A stretch of 64,000 nt of DNA from Epiperipatus broadwayi (lineage: Eukaryota; Onychophora; Udeonychophora; Euonychophora; Peripatidae): contig JAQFVV010006449.1 of assembly GCA_028023455.1 (NCBI GenBank), positions 1,100,812 through 1,164,811 on the forward strand, in the 5' to 3' direction. Below, in pieces: positions 25,927-38,564 of the stretch (positions within the stretch are counted from its first letter, which is position 1; each line of letters opens with the position of its first letter). Made by a program: the position numbers and the translations under genes. The notes beneath the pieces are model-generated. The model ran no database searches and was not told the origin of the DNA. It worked only from the letters and a program-made list of their open reading frames with translations.

Positions 25927-26866
25927 TGAGCCAACCAGCTTGAAACCGTTGTCTATAGATACATAAATGACACTTTTGTCATATGGCAACATGGATAAAA
26001 TAAATTAGATGATTTTTTCTTACATTTAAATAATATGCATCCTCATAGTAAATTTATAATGAAGACAGATTTGATAGAAAACTCCCTTTTCTTGATGTTC
26101 TAGTCACCAGAAGCCCAAATAGTCTGTCTTTTTCGATTTACGGAAAGAATACACACATGGACAGATATTTATATTTCCATCCTCATCATCACCCAACTCA
26201 AATAGTTTCTGTAGCCAAAAACTCTTTTAAATAGAGTGATTAATCTTTCAGATAAGTAAACATCTGAAAGAAGAAATAAATCACATTAATAGTCTTTTAT
26301 TAGAAAATACTTATAATTATAAATTTATTAAAAAAGCCTTATTTCAAGCCCAAAATGGACAAAATATGAAACAAAAATATGATAAATCAGCTATCATAAT
26401 TTGTCTTCCATATGGAAAAGGAACTACAAACAGTATTGGATGTATATTACAATGCTATAACTTAAATACAGCATTTTCTACTCATCAAAAGATCAGCAAT
26501 ATAATAACCAAGCCTAAGGATTCAATCCTTTTGAATCTTATGGTGTTTATCAAATCTCATGTGAAAATTGTAAAGCTTTTACATAGGTATGAGTAATCAT
26601 CACATTGGTGTTAGGAGAGATGAGAATGCTAATGAAGTTAAACAACACTCATCATCATCAGCACTCTCACTCTATACTATAGATTCAGATCATAAAATTG
26701 ATTTTTCTAGTACCAGGATCATATCCAGATGTGATAATCTCTACTGGTACAAATTTAGAGAAGCCATTGAGATACTTAAAAGACCACATTGTATCAATAA
26801 GCGAGATGATAAATGCAAACTTTCTCCTATTCGGAAAGATTTTTTTAAAAAAAATTCTTAATTTAA
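25927..26866 (+). pseudogene. Penelope-like element: RT C-terminus plus GIY-YIG remnant
   Basis: Frames read on the + strand in the order of a Penelope-like protein. YINDTFVIWQHG (25960 onward) corresponds to the RT active-site motif, with Asn where the first catalytic Asp of YxDD should be. Then come LDVLVTRS, YGKNTHMDRY, HHHPTQ and LSDK, all familiar in this family. ALFQAQNG and LPYGKGTTNSIG follow in the thumb region. A final segment (26680-26861) has IDFSSTRIISRCDNLYWYKF and REAIEI, the C-terminal half of a GIY-YIG endonuclease; its catalytic N-terminal part is poorly preserved. Stops and frameshifts throughout mean it is inactive. Everything upstream of the motif is missing. Confidence 0.85.
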
Positions 26867-29800
26867 TATTTTTGCTGTTGGTGGACCTTTAATGCTTTTT
26901 TTCAAATCAATAATTCAGTGCCTGTACAACCATCTTTCTACCTTTTATCACCCAGTGGATGACTTGTGTGATCAAGTCGAAATGTCCATATATCAATATT
27001 TAAAATATTTTAACAAGGATGAACCTGCAAAATATGTCTTTTATATATATATATTGTGCACTTTTTATTAGCCCAGTCTATTCTAAAATAAAATTTTGTT
27101 GTATAATTTTTAATTTTATTAAACCCAGTGATTTTTATTTAGTAAACTAGGAAAACCAATAATGATATATTAGATTATAGGTTTTGAACTTGGATTTAGT
27201 TAATGAAAACTTATAAAGGATCTGACAAATAAAACAATTAACTCAAGATATATATAGATAATAACCTATAGAGTCAGATATATGCAGATAGGTGGACAAT
27301 TAATATCATTTAGTATTTAAAACCATGAAATTCAAATTATATCTTGTAAATCTGATGTGTTATAGAGATTAATAATTATTGTTTGTGCGCATTTGATTTT
27401 TTAAAAAAAAATATATTCAAATCTTGTTATATTTAAAAGTAGATAAATATTTATCAATTTTACAAAATACTGATCTAAAAGTAAAACAATAAATTGTATC
27501 TTTATTTAATTTCTAAGAAATATTATATTTCAATACTTTTTTAAAAACGAAAACTGTCATTTTAAAATAATAAACCAAAAACTTGCAAAGTAAATGTATG
27601 TTTTTAACAGAAAAAGTGGGAAATATCAACCAATCACAAAGTGTCAAGCAATCTTTTACTATAAAATTAAAGAAGGAAAAATCTTCTTCTTGATCGTAAA
27701 AAAAAATAAGTAACTATGTTTTTTCTTGTTATATATTTTTTTTTAAAAAGTTGGATAGAATATTTCTACAATATTATTATTTACAAACAGAAAAAGTAAT
27801 GAATTTTAACTCTGCATTGATATATTGGATAACTAACTATACGCTTTGTGTTTAAAATAATGGAATAAATTAATCATTTCTACTGGGCAAGTCAATGGTC
27901 AATAATTCCTAATAAACTCTTGGAAATTAATATATTGTTGAAATAATCGGAGACGAATGAAATGTACATATCAAAAAATTATCAACAAATATACTCACTG
28001 AGAGAGAATAATAAATGTGCCTTATGGAAAATGAATTTCAATGATAAACAAAAGGAAATAAGTAAACACCGTCAGTATTCAGTAAGGATAAATAAAAGAA
28101 CAGTAAATCTCTGGGAAACGGCTAAGTATAAATTTTTAAGAGTCCATAGAACTAATTAGTAATAGCTGAAAAGTGTTCATTATCATTCCGGTTACATATA
28201 AAATCCTAATTACAATAAGTGATAGGAGAAATATTTACTCTGAGCCACACCGGCAGGAATGTCAGTTTCTATAAAGTTTTAACTGAAAAATGTTGCATGA
28301 CACATATATTTTTAATTGAAATCATAAGTGTACGGTATACTATAGATAAAAATATATGCAATAGATAAAAATATATGCCATTTAGAATAAATAAAGCCAA
28401 CCTATAAATAATTTTTTTTCGCATTACTAAACAAAGAACAAAAAGAAGGATTATTGTTGCAATAACAGAATCTTCAGAGAAAGAAATAAAATAAAAGGGT
28501 TATAAGTTTATGTGGTGTGGAACAACCAGAACGCTAAGAAAATTTAAAGTTGTTATTAGAACTTTAGCTGAGAGTTAAAAAGAGAACTTGTTCCTGATGC
28601 TGGTATTTATACGTTTTAATCTATGAGTTGTTAGTACAATAGCGGAGGGACTAAATCAATTAATAAGGAATTAATTCCAGTGCTATATTAATAGTTATTT
28701 AATAATTAGGTTGAGATTAAACATTATTAATCATTTAAGTGAACAAATATGCTCAATATCCTAGTATGAAAAGTATAATAATGTATTTAACATGATATAT
28801 ATGCAATCCATGTGAGAATGGATAAACAAAAAACGATGATATTTTCTTATGTGAAATATAAAGGTATTAATTTTAGTTTTACTTATCAATCTCCAGAATT
28901 ATAACAATCTTTTCTAAACTGTTTTTGTATTGTTACTTACTGACCCAGTATATAACCTTAGTACTATTATTATTTTAGAGATTTGAATAACAGACCATGA
29001 ATTGGAAAAAAAGAGAGAGAATGGTTGTTTAATAAATTGGGTGTGTGATATATAGGCACATACATAGGGGTATATATTTTAAAATACAATGAGAGATTGT
29101 TAGTTTTGTTTAATTATAAACACTCCGAAGATTAATTTTCTATTGTTATTGTTATAATCTATTGTTATTGTTATTATAATATATTTGTATATCATTTTGT
29201 TATAAGTTATTTTAAATTAGATGTTAATGGGAATGTTTATTGTAATCATTTGTAATGAATATTATTAAAATTATTGTTTTGAAAGTTTTCTCAAATTCTA
29301 AATGTTGCATTTCTTTTCTGGGTTTATATTCACCATATCACGCGAACTCAAAATGTACAGTTGAAATTAAAATGAAAAGTCAATTCAGTTTAGAGTAATC
29401 TAAACAGTTTAATAAGCACAAATCTCTTAATAGAGATTTTTACGAGCTATATGTTGTCTTGATCCCATAGGTCATTGATGACATTGCCAATAATTAAGGT
29501 GTGTTTATTAATGTGAAATGAAATGATATATAAGTTATTAGTGAAAGTATTAGTGTTAAGTACAGTTTAGTTAATAATATTATTTTAATAATAAGTATTA
29601 AAGAACATAAATATAAAGCTTGATAATAGATTTAAATTATAAGCCTTTCTTAATTTGTGCACTACCCATGGAAATCCGTAAAAGCCCTCTTGATATTCCA
29701 AAGGTAGTATGAAGAATTAATAAATCAATGATTATCTTGAGATCTCCTTATTTTAAAGTTATTTTTATGATTATTGCCAATCTTAATTATAAAAAATAAT

Positions 29801-30129
29801 AGGAATCAATGTTCATCTATATTTATCTAGCACATTAACTTAATGAGTGATTGAATTAAAAATTAGTAGTTATAGAAATATTGGATATTATTGTTAGCCA
29901 TGAGAGTATGTAAATTCTTAATAAGGAGAAGTATCTGGGTATTCTCATGCCATTGAACAAATATTTTGTATTTGTTTAATGTTAAGGGGATGTGATCTGT
30001 TTATAAGTAAACGAATCTCATATTAATTACATTTAACACATGTCTTATTTTATAAATGTTTAATCATGTAAAAATAAATTGGGATAAATAATAGCTAATA
30101 TTAACTTTAACCTAAATTAAATCATTATA
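26867..30129. other. Intron sequence without recognised genes
   Basis: AT-rich. The frame at 27962-28159 lacks any domain. A CCAAT sequence near 27632 followed by TATAAAA near 27660 is noted but unsupported by a downstream gene. Confidence 0.5.
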
Positions 30130-30365
30130 GTTAACAAAAAATGGTCGGGAACAAATAAGCCTGTTAATAATACCTAGTCAGAGTCCAAGTAGGGCCTAAT
30201 GTAGGGGCTTGGCTCCTCTGCTTAGGCTTGCTCCACCTATAGACAGGCCTCAATATATATATATATATATATATATATTGAAACGGGAACCTCCTAATCC
30301 CTTGCCGTTTCATCATCAATCTAGTAGCCCACTCGTCTGTGTTAGATTCGAATCTCATTTAAACT
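30130..30365. repeat. SINE-like or tRNA-related repeat with (TA)n
   Basis: A locally GC-richer block holds a (TA)n run (30251-30279) and, at 30340-30362, AGATTCGAATCT, which resembles a tRNA T-arm/B box. No clear A box or target duplication was found, so the assignment to a SINE is tentative. Confidence 0.3.
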
Positions 30366-31396
30366 ATAATATGTAAAATAAAACTACAATTTGCTGTCAT
30401 GGCTGTATGAACAGCATTATATATTTACATACGAAAAACGCTATAATTAGATAGGTTTGATAGAATTATAGCGTATTATTATTAATATCGCATTTATTTT
30501 TTTTTAAAAAATACTTTTATTATGTTAAATAATGATAAGGTTCAATTTATTAATAAACTTATTATTTTAATTTGTATATGGATATATAATCCAACTATAT
30601 TTGTAATGTATATAGAGGTGGCGTGTTTTAAAACATTAAAATGTGTTATATATTCAAAATGTTAAAAGATGAGAATATTTTAAAATGTTCATTTAAAAAT
30701 GTTAAAAAGGTTTTCTTTCAAATGTGCTGAGAAGTCTTCTTTAAAAATTAAGATTCTTTTTTTTTTTAGAATTAAAAGTTGGTTAGCAACAGATTCTGTC
30801 GTAAACAAGTATTTAATTAGTGACCGCACCTACCTTTGGTCAAATTAAAAAGTCATTTTAAAATCTGGCTAATCGAAATTGCGTCAGATATAAACATTTA
30901 AGTCATTTTTGGATTAAAATTGTTTATGGCAAAATAGTTTACAAAATAACCATAAAAGTTATAACTGAAATACTTTAATAGTTTATCAAATATTTAAGAT
31001 CAAAATTACTTGTTTTTAGGAATTTAATTAAAACGGAATTAAGTCAAAGTTATAACACTTCAGAAACTTATCAGCATATTTGAAAGCAGATTGTATGTTA
31101 ACAAAATTAATTAAAAAAATGTAATCATGAAGCAAAGAGAAATTCCTAAAGGTGTTAAGCTGATAAGAAAAAGATATAAATGGGCCATATTTTGAGCGGG
31201 AAGGAGAACTGGCTGAGATATAATACGGAGAACTGACTGAGATCTATATACTGAGAGGAGACTCCATTTTGAAGTGCATTTTATATTTAAAAAAATTAAA
31301 TCTAGTTTTGAACTGAGATGTCCGGCTAGTTTGGCCGTCTTAGCTGCCACTCCGTAAGGAGGCGACAGGTTTGTTTCCATCCGACACCGTTTATAA

Positions 31397-31515
31397 GTAA
31401 GAATGTCGCTATAACATCTACAACCTAACCGAAAAGAAGAAGAATGCCGCTATAATATCTACTATCTAACTTTAAAAAAAGAAGAATGCTGCTATAATAT
31501 TTACAGACCACCCAT
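31397..31515 (+). repeat. Three-copy ~40-bp tandem repeat
   Basis: Units beginning AGAATGYCGCTATAAYATCT and ending in A/AAGAAG recur three times with substitutions. The surrounding 31.1-31.6 kb is GC-richer than its neighbourhood and may be part of an unrecognised retroelement. Confidence 0.75.
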
Positions 31516-32399
31516 AAAAGAAGAGCATGCCACAAGCCACCCAGGAAACTCATCAAGCTCCAGCTCAAGCACCTAATAATACTGGTAAATCACTTTAAAC
31601 TGCAGAGCTCTGTCTATTTTCTGTATATTTTATGTATAATTTCAAACTACCTTTTAAATTCTAGTTAGCTAACTAACCACTCAATATATTTTAATGATAA
31701 AGCTTTTCTTTTATTGTTTTAAGAATGATTCACTTGCTTTTAAAATTTCCATCCTTAAGAAATTAATTAATGTTTCTACTTTAAACTATCACTGCAGTCA
31801 TGTCTCTAGTTATTTTTTTTTATCACATAGTTTTTAATATTTGTTATATTTATTTTATGATATGATGATGCTTCGAAACAGCGAATACTAAATTGTAATA
31901 TTTTAAGAAGAGATTAATTAAAACCTCTTCACTTAATTATTTATAATCTCATTTCTGTGTGCTGTTTCAAAACCCTCTTAAGAAAATAGTAACGACTCGC
32001 TCGTTATTATTTAATATTTTTTTGATAATTGTTTAATTGTAAATTTTGCAATGTGGCTTATTTTAGTGAGGTTTAAATTTTAAATACTAAGAAATAGACT
32101 AACCTTGATAAATATTTATAAGTATATTTGCTATTTAAGTTATTTAGTAAACCCCATCAAATATACCTTTCCCTCCTTTTAAATACTTGTCAGTTGATCA
32201 ATAACAAATTAGAATTAGCTGGAACAGCAAAGATTATCTGTAATAATTCCCATCTATAGCATATATTTTATCATGCTACCTAAGAGTTGGCTTCTATTTG
32301 ATTAAGCTAATAAGCTATTGTTCTTGCCTATAGAATATAAATTTTACAAATGCTTTGCTTGGCGGATGTGATTCATTCAATTTAATATTTTTCTCATTT

Positions 32400-32500
32400 T
32401 GCTGCCACGTATATTTATGTAAATAAGATGTAGCCTCGGTTAAGCCAGCACATCTTCCTCTCATAGGGTAGAGCAGTTACGAAGCCTGAGTTTAAGGCCA
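32400..32500. other. Stem-forming segment in repeat copy B
   Basis: AAGATGT (near 32426) pairs with ACATCTT (near 32451), enclosing 18 bases. Recorded because copy A/B repeats seem rich in short stems; the significance of this one alone is low. Confidence 0.3.
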
Positions 32501-32879
32501 GGTTAGCATGTAAGTCCCCTGCCTTTCTGAACTATTCGTTTCTTTTCATGCAGCTTAATGATCGGTTTTCAGGGTACTAGCGTTGGTCACAGAAACCCTT
32601 GATCTACCAATCCATCCACAGAGCGACTTTATTATTGTATTGCTGGTGCTATAGTGCATTAGTACATTCAGAGCAGCCAACTCTACCTCCCTATTTTAGT
32701 TCTTTCAGCAATTGGCTGAGATAGTCTTAAAAGTCCGGTCAATCTAAGTTATTGCAGCCCTATTTAGGTTCAATAAATAAATATAAACAGATGAGAAACA
32801 TCTACCGTAAGTGTTGACCAAGGTTTAGTTTAATTATTAGTATTCAGCCACACATTAAGAGGAGTGCACATGTTACACT

Positions 32880-33520
32880 ATAGACATGGCATAGTGGTAA
32901 GCTATTTATTTAAATGCCTGCATGCATTTATTATATGTAAATTCGTAAAACAAGTGTATACAAATTGTAAGATGAAGAACTGCTGCATTCATCTTATTTA
33001 AAATGTACATTTATTTATTAATCTTACCAAAGAATCTGTCCAAACTCTCAGCCATTAAATGCCTGTGTGCATTTTTACATGTGTAAAATTTGTAATATAT
33101 ATATCTTAGATAAAACTTATTATTGAAGAAATTAAACTTTAGTAAATTAACCTAGTCCACTCTCAGTTTCATTATTCAATCCAATTCTCATTATGTTATA
33201 GAATATGCATTATTAAAGGTCTCCATTAAGTTAACTATTCGTTAGATACGATCCATTTGTAATTTAGTTATGAGTCTCATTGTTTCTCCCTGACCTATGT
33301 CGGCCGCGAATAAAGGAGTATGCTATGTGTAATTTCAAGGTGGTCATTTGTAGGGTCTTGAGTCTTGGAGTACTGGCTTACGAGTTGAAGTGTGGTCAGA
33401 CTTGGGATGTCACAGTCCTAGTCTGGTCAGCTTCGGTCTCTTTTGCTTGGCTTCTGAATTCTGTTACGCGAATGTACAAACTTGACTATTACATAGTATT
33501 TTTTTCCTGTGTTTGTACAC
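32880..33520 (+). repeat. Dispersed repeat, copy B, with hairpins of the same loop
   Basis: Homologous at its 3' end (33450-33500, CGAATGTACAAACTTGACT) to copy A at 16960-17020. It holds AAATG-CCTGCATG-CATTT (32912-32929), AAATG-CCTGTGTG-CATTT (33057-33074), and a 9-bp stem TAAGATGAA/TTCATCTTA with an 11-base loop (32968-32996). The 8-base loops match those of copy A while the stems differ in sequence but still pair. Confidence 0.5.
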
Positions 33521-33710
33521 CCAAATCGTGGGGCCTGTAACTTATTTCCACCCCTGAGGAGATTAATGAGTATAGAGATAAAATTCTTTGTTCAAAATTA
33601 ATGATTTTAAATTAAATTCTCGTTGTCCAAAATAATGTCTATGTATAGATTTTTTTCCATGCGTTTGGATGCCTATCGGTTGGGACTTTGTTAATTATTC
33701 CCACACTCTG
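33498..33710 (+). repeat. Two diverged copies of a ~145-bp unit
   Basis: The segment TTTTTTTCCTGTGTTTG followed by GGGGCCTGTAACTTATT (33498-33555) recurs as TTTTTTTCCATGCGTTTG with GGGACTTTGTTAATTATT (33645-33710). A weaker third hit lies near 33798. Confidence 0.55.
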
Positions 33711-33759
33711 CAATACCCTATATAGTATTTAAGGATATAGTGTTGTTGTTTTTTTCTTT

Positions 33760-34030
33760 TTAAATAACACTAAAAGAAAAATATGTATATGTATAAGATT
33801 TTTTTTCCGGGTTGGTTTCTCTTGACTTATCGCAAATATATTTGTAATTCATGTTGTAACAGTCAGAAAATGTGTGACTCGTAAACATAGTGCAGAATTC
33901 GACCACCATACAGAACAGCAGCACCATCGAGTAGCGAAGCCACCCATGGTACTGAGTTCGAACATAGTTTATCAGTTCCACAATGCAATCCACGAAACAA
34001 CGCATCTGATGCGACCTTAGTAAATATTTC
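33760..34030. other. GC-richer block, open on both strands, unassigned
   Basis: The minus strand has an 81-residue frame (33760-34005). The + strand has a 50-residue frame (33865-34018) bordered by an acceptor-like AACAG and a donor-like GTAAAT. Neither translation is recognisable, and I cannot choose between them. It may be an exon or a retroelement scrap. Confidence 0.25.
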
Positions 34031-34616
34031 CTTAGGCACGGTGGTCAGGGATATGCAAGAGATTCATGATTTTATTCTCAAGTTAGCCAATAATCAAACT
34101 AATATTAATTAAACATTCATATTTACATAATCGAGGAAATATTATATAGAATGGGTATCGAATAAATGAAACGTAACTGCAGACGTATAGTTTAAAATTA
34201 TTTATTAATACATTTTAATAAAACAATCATTTACTAATAATATTTTATGGATTCAAAGCTTCAGTAGTGGGATTTGCGACATGATTATATTTTAAAGAAT
34301 ACATTTATTTATTTAGACACTATTTTATATTGAGGATTTCAGTAGCGGTATTTCTGATACTGAAATGTTTACAAAAGGAATTCACTTATTTGAAGGCGTA
34401 ATCTAGCTACCTAAAATTCTCGAGTAAGAATTTCTAATGCATGCCTGGAGGGATTTATACCTTTGCAATGCAAGAGTCTAAAGTATGGGTTATAATAGTA
34501 ACGGCAGACATATATTTATTTAATTAAAATATTTATTTATAACTAAGGGCAAACATTTATTTGAGAGTGAATTATGAAGATAATGCAGAGGCGGAGTGAT
34601 ATATAGAATAATAAAA

Positions 34617-34890
34617 TTAAGTAAAGGAACACGTGGTATGCTTTAGAAAGGCGATATAGAATGGCAGTATATTGAAACTGCAATGCCGCAAATGATTATA
34701 AAACTGTCGGACTGGTCTCTGTTCCTGCCCGATGAAGTAAGCGGTCTGTGTCACAGTTTTTCCAGCTGGCTGCATGACATTGTCAAGTCCTACGAGAGCA
34801 CCCATTATGCCCGCTTGTGTAGGATGACTGGGGTTAATTTCAACCCTGAAGAATCCTGAAATTTCACGGCGGAATGGGTCATCGCATCTC
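34617..34890 (-). CDS. Candidate exon of an unrecognised antisense gene
   Basis: On the minus strand an acceptor TGTTGTTTTAG is followed by an open frame starting RCDDPFRREISGFFRVEI and continuing through GIMGALVGLDN and PVRQFYNHL to a stop at 34617. AATAAA lies about 55 bases beyond the stop (34556-34561), so this could be a terminal exon. Composition is GC-richer and more protein-like than the surroundings, at least up to about 34690; the last 20 residues look less convincing and a donor may lie before them. The frame joins in phase 0 with the candidate exon at 35574-35617. I do not recognise the protein. The + strand also has a 55-codon open frame over part of it, which weakens the case. 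The gene would be nested antisense in the protease intron. Confidence 0.4.
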
Positions 34891-35573
34891 TAAAACAACA
34901 CATGTATAATGTATAAACAATTATGATGAGATTTAAATAGATTTCTAACTCAGCCCTACATTATCAACATTTACTAAAGAATGTTGGCGACTCTCAAAGA
35001 AATGTAATTGTCTAGAATTATTCATTAAGATTTAATAAATACAAAACATATATAAATTGGGAATTATTATAACTAATATGTCGGCCATTTGCGAAGTAGT
35101 AGACCCCTGCATTACAATAAATGATGCACTGAATGCGTGTCAATTTATATGAAAGTTAAGTTATTTAGGAAAGTACATATTAATGAAAATGTGACACGCA
35201 TTCACTGTTTCAAACGATCATAGATTTAAACTTTGAAAATAGAGACAATTGTGAGCATGCAACAATTAAATAATAAATATAGATAAAATGTTGATTTTAG
35301 AAATACGCACCCAAGATAGAATGAGGTAAGCTAGATTAGTAGAGAAATTTACACATTAAGTTAATTATTCAGTTTTAGTTATACATATGGTAGTTTTTAC
35401 ATTTTATAATTTAGATAAGTAGTATGAAGAAGAGCTATAGCATATTATTAGAGTACTCTAGAGTTTGAACACAGACAGGTACCTGTTTTATAAGAAGTTT
35501 TCTGATTCCATTAGTTTAGCAGCAAAAAGTTCACGAGTGGCAATTCTTTCTTGTATTTAGATATTTCACTTAC

Positions 35574-35617
35574 TTTCACAGCAGCAGCAGCTTTTTCATT
35601 TATTTCAGGCAGCAGAT
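35574..35617 (-). CDS. Candidate micro-exon upstream of 34890 (minus strand)
   Basis: A strong donor, GTGAAA|GTAAGTG, ends a short frame encoding LLPEINEKAAAAVK in phase 0, matching the phase of the exon starting at 34890. The only available acceptor (AAG at 35618-35620) is weak, and an in-frame stop lies a few codons further upstream. On the + strand TTTATTTCAG at 35598-35607 also looks like an acceptor, so orientation is not settled. Confidence 0.25.
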
Positions 35618-35760
35618 CTTCATGGTTAATTTATGACGGGCAATGGAAAGTTCGGCATCCGATAGTCCATCTCCCGATGGAGAATAATCTAGGTGCTTTA
35701 CTTGGTCATACCTTGGCAGGAACAAATTATTTTTATATTTTGGAGACTCTCAGTGATTGA

Positions 35761-38560
35761 GAGCAAAGCTAAAGTTTAAGTGAATCTCCAGAAAGTCTAA
35801 GATGGCCTCTTTTCTTATCTTGATCTTTCCCATTTTTGTTAAGATATTTTTAGGTTCTACTTAATCTGCCCTGAGGATAATCAATGCATTTTGTTGGTTT
35901 TTAATTAACGAAAGCTGCCGTTCTATTGTTTACATTTTACATTTACTAATTACATTTTGGGGAATTTTTCTTTAATTAATCTATTATCTATCACTGACCG
36001 ATGCTTTTAAATTTCAAAGACAAAAAGGAAACATAAGATTATTTTAACTTTTAATTAAATACTACATCAGATTTTTTTAGAATTATTATTAAACAAAATT
36101 TAAACAAAGCAATAAATATGAACTTTATAATCCAAAATAAATGATTAAAATTATACAAAATTATATAACTAAAAGAAATCTAAATTATGTTATTTTATCC
36201 CTATTTATTGCCTTTAATTTGAGATCGAAATGTGTGCGTGTTTATGCTGAATTCTACATATATTTATACATTTTTAATATTGCTACACACACAATTCGAT
36301 ACCAAAAAGTTTAAATTTGGGCAGGATAGATCGATCAGTGAAAGATGACAGAAAAAGGTGAAACTTAAGATTCGAATACGAATCTTACTGTTTCAATGTA
36401 GAGTATTTTTTCTGGATATAATATAATAAAAAATAAAAAAAAATAAGTAAATAAATCAGGAGACACATCAATCAATCAATTCCATGCACTGAATAGGTCA
36501 TATAAAAAAAAAAAATAAGTTTTTTATTAAATATTTTATAAATTTTGTGTAATCTTTCCTGCTTACTGGTGACTGGCACCCGAGGATGATTTGAACAAGC
36601 TATAAGTCATCCTCATATAAATTTGTCATCAGAGGTGGAGAAGGAAATGTTCTACGTGTAAAAACGAAAAGGGGACTCATTTGATTTGTTTTTTTTTTTT
36701 AAAAAAAAAGTAGAATTGGATTTGATGAAAATGAGAATGGAATAAAGTATAGGGTCAAATCAAAAGTTTGAGGTTTGAAACTGGCACAGACGTGTAAAAT
36801 GAATTATATTATAATCATGAACAACTGAAGTCTATTTTAAAAGCAGCTGGAAGAAGAGACCGATGGTGAGTTACCTTTATTGAATTAGTTATTTTAGTAA
36901 ATTTTAATCATTTGTTAAATATTTTGTAGTCAGATTTTAAAGATGGGTGAATCTTAGCGAATTTAAATAAAATATAGTGGTGTCATTTATAGGCATCTTT
37001 AATAGAGTTAGGCATAGGAACAGGATGGAAAGTGGACAGGTCATTTTTGTTTGCGGAGTACAGCTATTTGCCATGTTATAAAAAGTCAAGTCAAGTAAAT
37101 TAATTTAGCTTCGTAAAATATATTTGATAAATAAAAGAATAAAACAATAATATGGAAGAGGAAACAGAAATAATGAATAGAGGAGAGGAGGATTCAAAGA
37201 GACTATGCTGGTCATTCAGTTTTTTTTTTTTTTTGCTCAGCTTACTCAGCTTCTGGTTATTGAGGATCGATCCAGATTTTAGCTGTATTGAACTATTGCA
37301 TTGTTAAAGTGTCTAATTTTTTTTTTTGATATTGGTGCCACGGAAATCACCAAGTTGAATTTCCATTGACTGACAATAACTCTATTTGACTATAATAGCA
37401 GTCATTCAGATGCCATGCCTGTAATATACACCACGAAGAATCTCCACAACATGATGGGCTGAGCCTTTCGAAAGATGAACCTCTGGAGCTCCAAATTGTG
37501 ACTTCAATCATGACCTAACGGTCAAATCCAGAGTGGATCCCGATAATGCCTCCAGACTTCTGAACCTGTGGTAAATGAGAGCCATTGTAGAGGACTCTAT
37601 AAACTGAATTTTGTGTGAACTGCAGAAATTAATATTATCTCGAGGTAACTTACCTTTCCATATCAAAATCAGGGCTAAATCTCTAATTAAGTCTCTCGCA
37701 AATCTCAGCTTAATCTTAAAAAGAAATTATATTTATGATGTGTAATTTATCAATTTAAATATTAATGTATTTTTGTTTATTTTACATTACCATCATAGTA
37801 GCAAGATTTTCAATCTTAAAATGTTACTGGTTTGAGAGTGTACGGCGAGTGATATTTTATATGCTTAATAATTTCTCTGTTTTGTGATTAACCCTTGTTA
37901 AATGCTCAGATCGACCTTAGTAGTTTTCTTTTATTTTGTGTTTGTTTGTTTGCTTTGGTGTTAAACTAAATCAAACTTGGCTTTGGATAGCAATTTTAGG
38001 ATATATAATTTATTTTTTTTGGTAGAGATTTATTTGCTATAATTCAGATTACATAGTCCATAATGTTTCTTGTGTGAGATTAACCTTGGCTCATTTCAAT
38101 GTACTTGTCCATGAACGTTTTGCAGAATTATGACATTCTTAGTTCTGAATTTCTCTTCCAAACTAAGAAAAGCTCATCTGCGCTGTTCCATTATTCTCCA
38201 CAAACATCCATCTTACTAAATCTCTATAGGGAAAAGGGAATTGTTGGGTGAACCGCTAGCAAGAAGATATAAGCTATTATTGTGTTATAGATAAGAAATG
38301 AACTTGTCTGCCTGCGTATTTAACGTAGTACTGCTCACATACACTCAATGTTAAGATCTGCTAAGTAAATGTAGATCAAGTTTCATGTTTATTTTGTTAT
38401 TATGTTTAATAAATTTAGAAAGTTCTTATAAGTATTTTGGCTGATGTTTGTCTCAGTGTTTTCTCAATTGTCTGAACCACATTCATTAGCTTTTGCTCAC
38501 CCTGGGTTTAGCCAGCACATTCATGTTCATATATCCTGCCCACCCTTAAAATAAATGTCT
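35761..38560. other. Intron sequence, one unassigned GC-richer block
   Basis: Mostly AT-rich. The block 37340-37620 is GC-richer with broken frames on both strands (minus-strand GGIIGIHSGFDR is one) and probably represents an unidentified repeat. A GAGGATGA/TCATCCTC inverted repeat lies near 36582-36615. Confidence 0.4.
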
Positions 38561-38564
38561 AGTT

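Noticed and set aside
27625-27670. CCAAT plus TATAAAA as a promoter
   Set aside because: In AT-rich DNA such pairs occur by chance, and no coding or GC-richer sequence follows.
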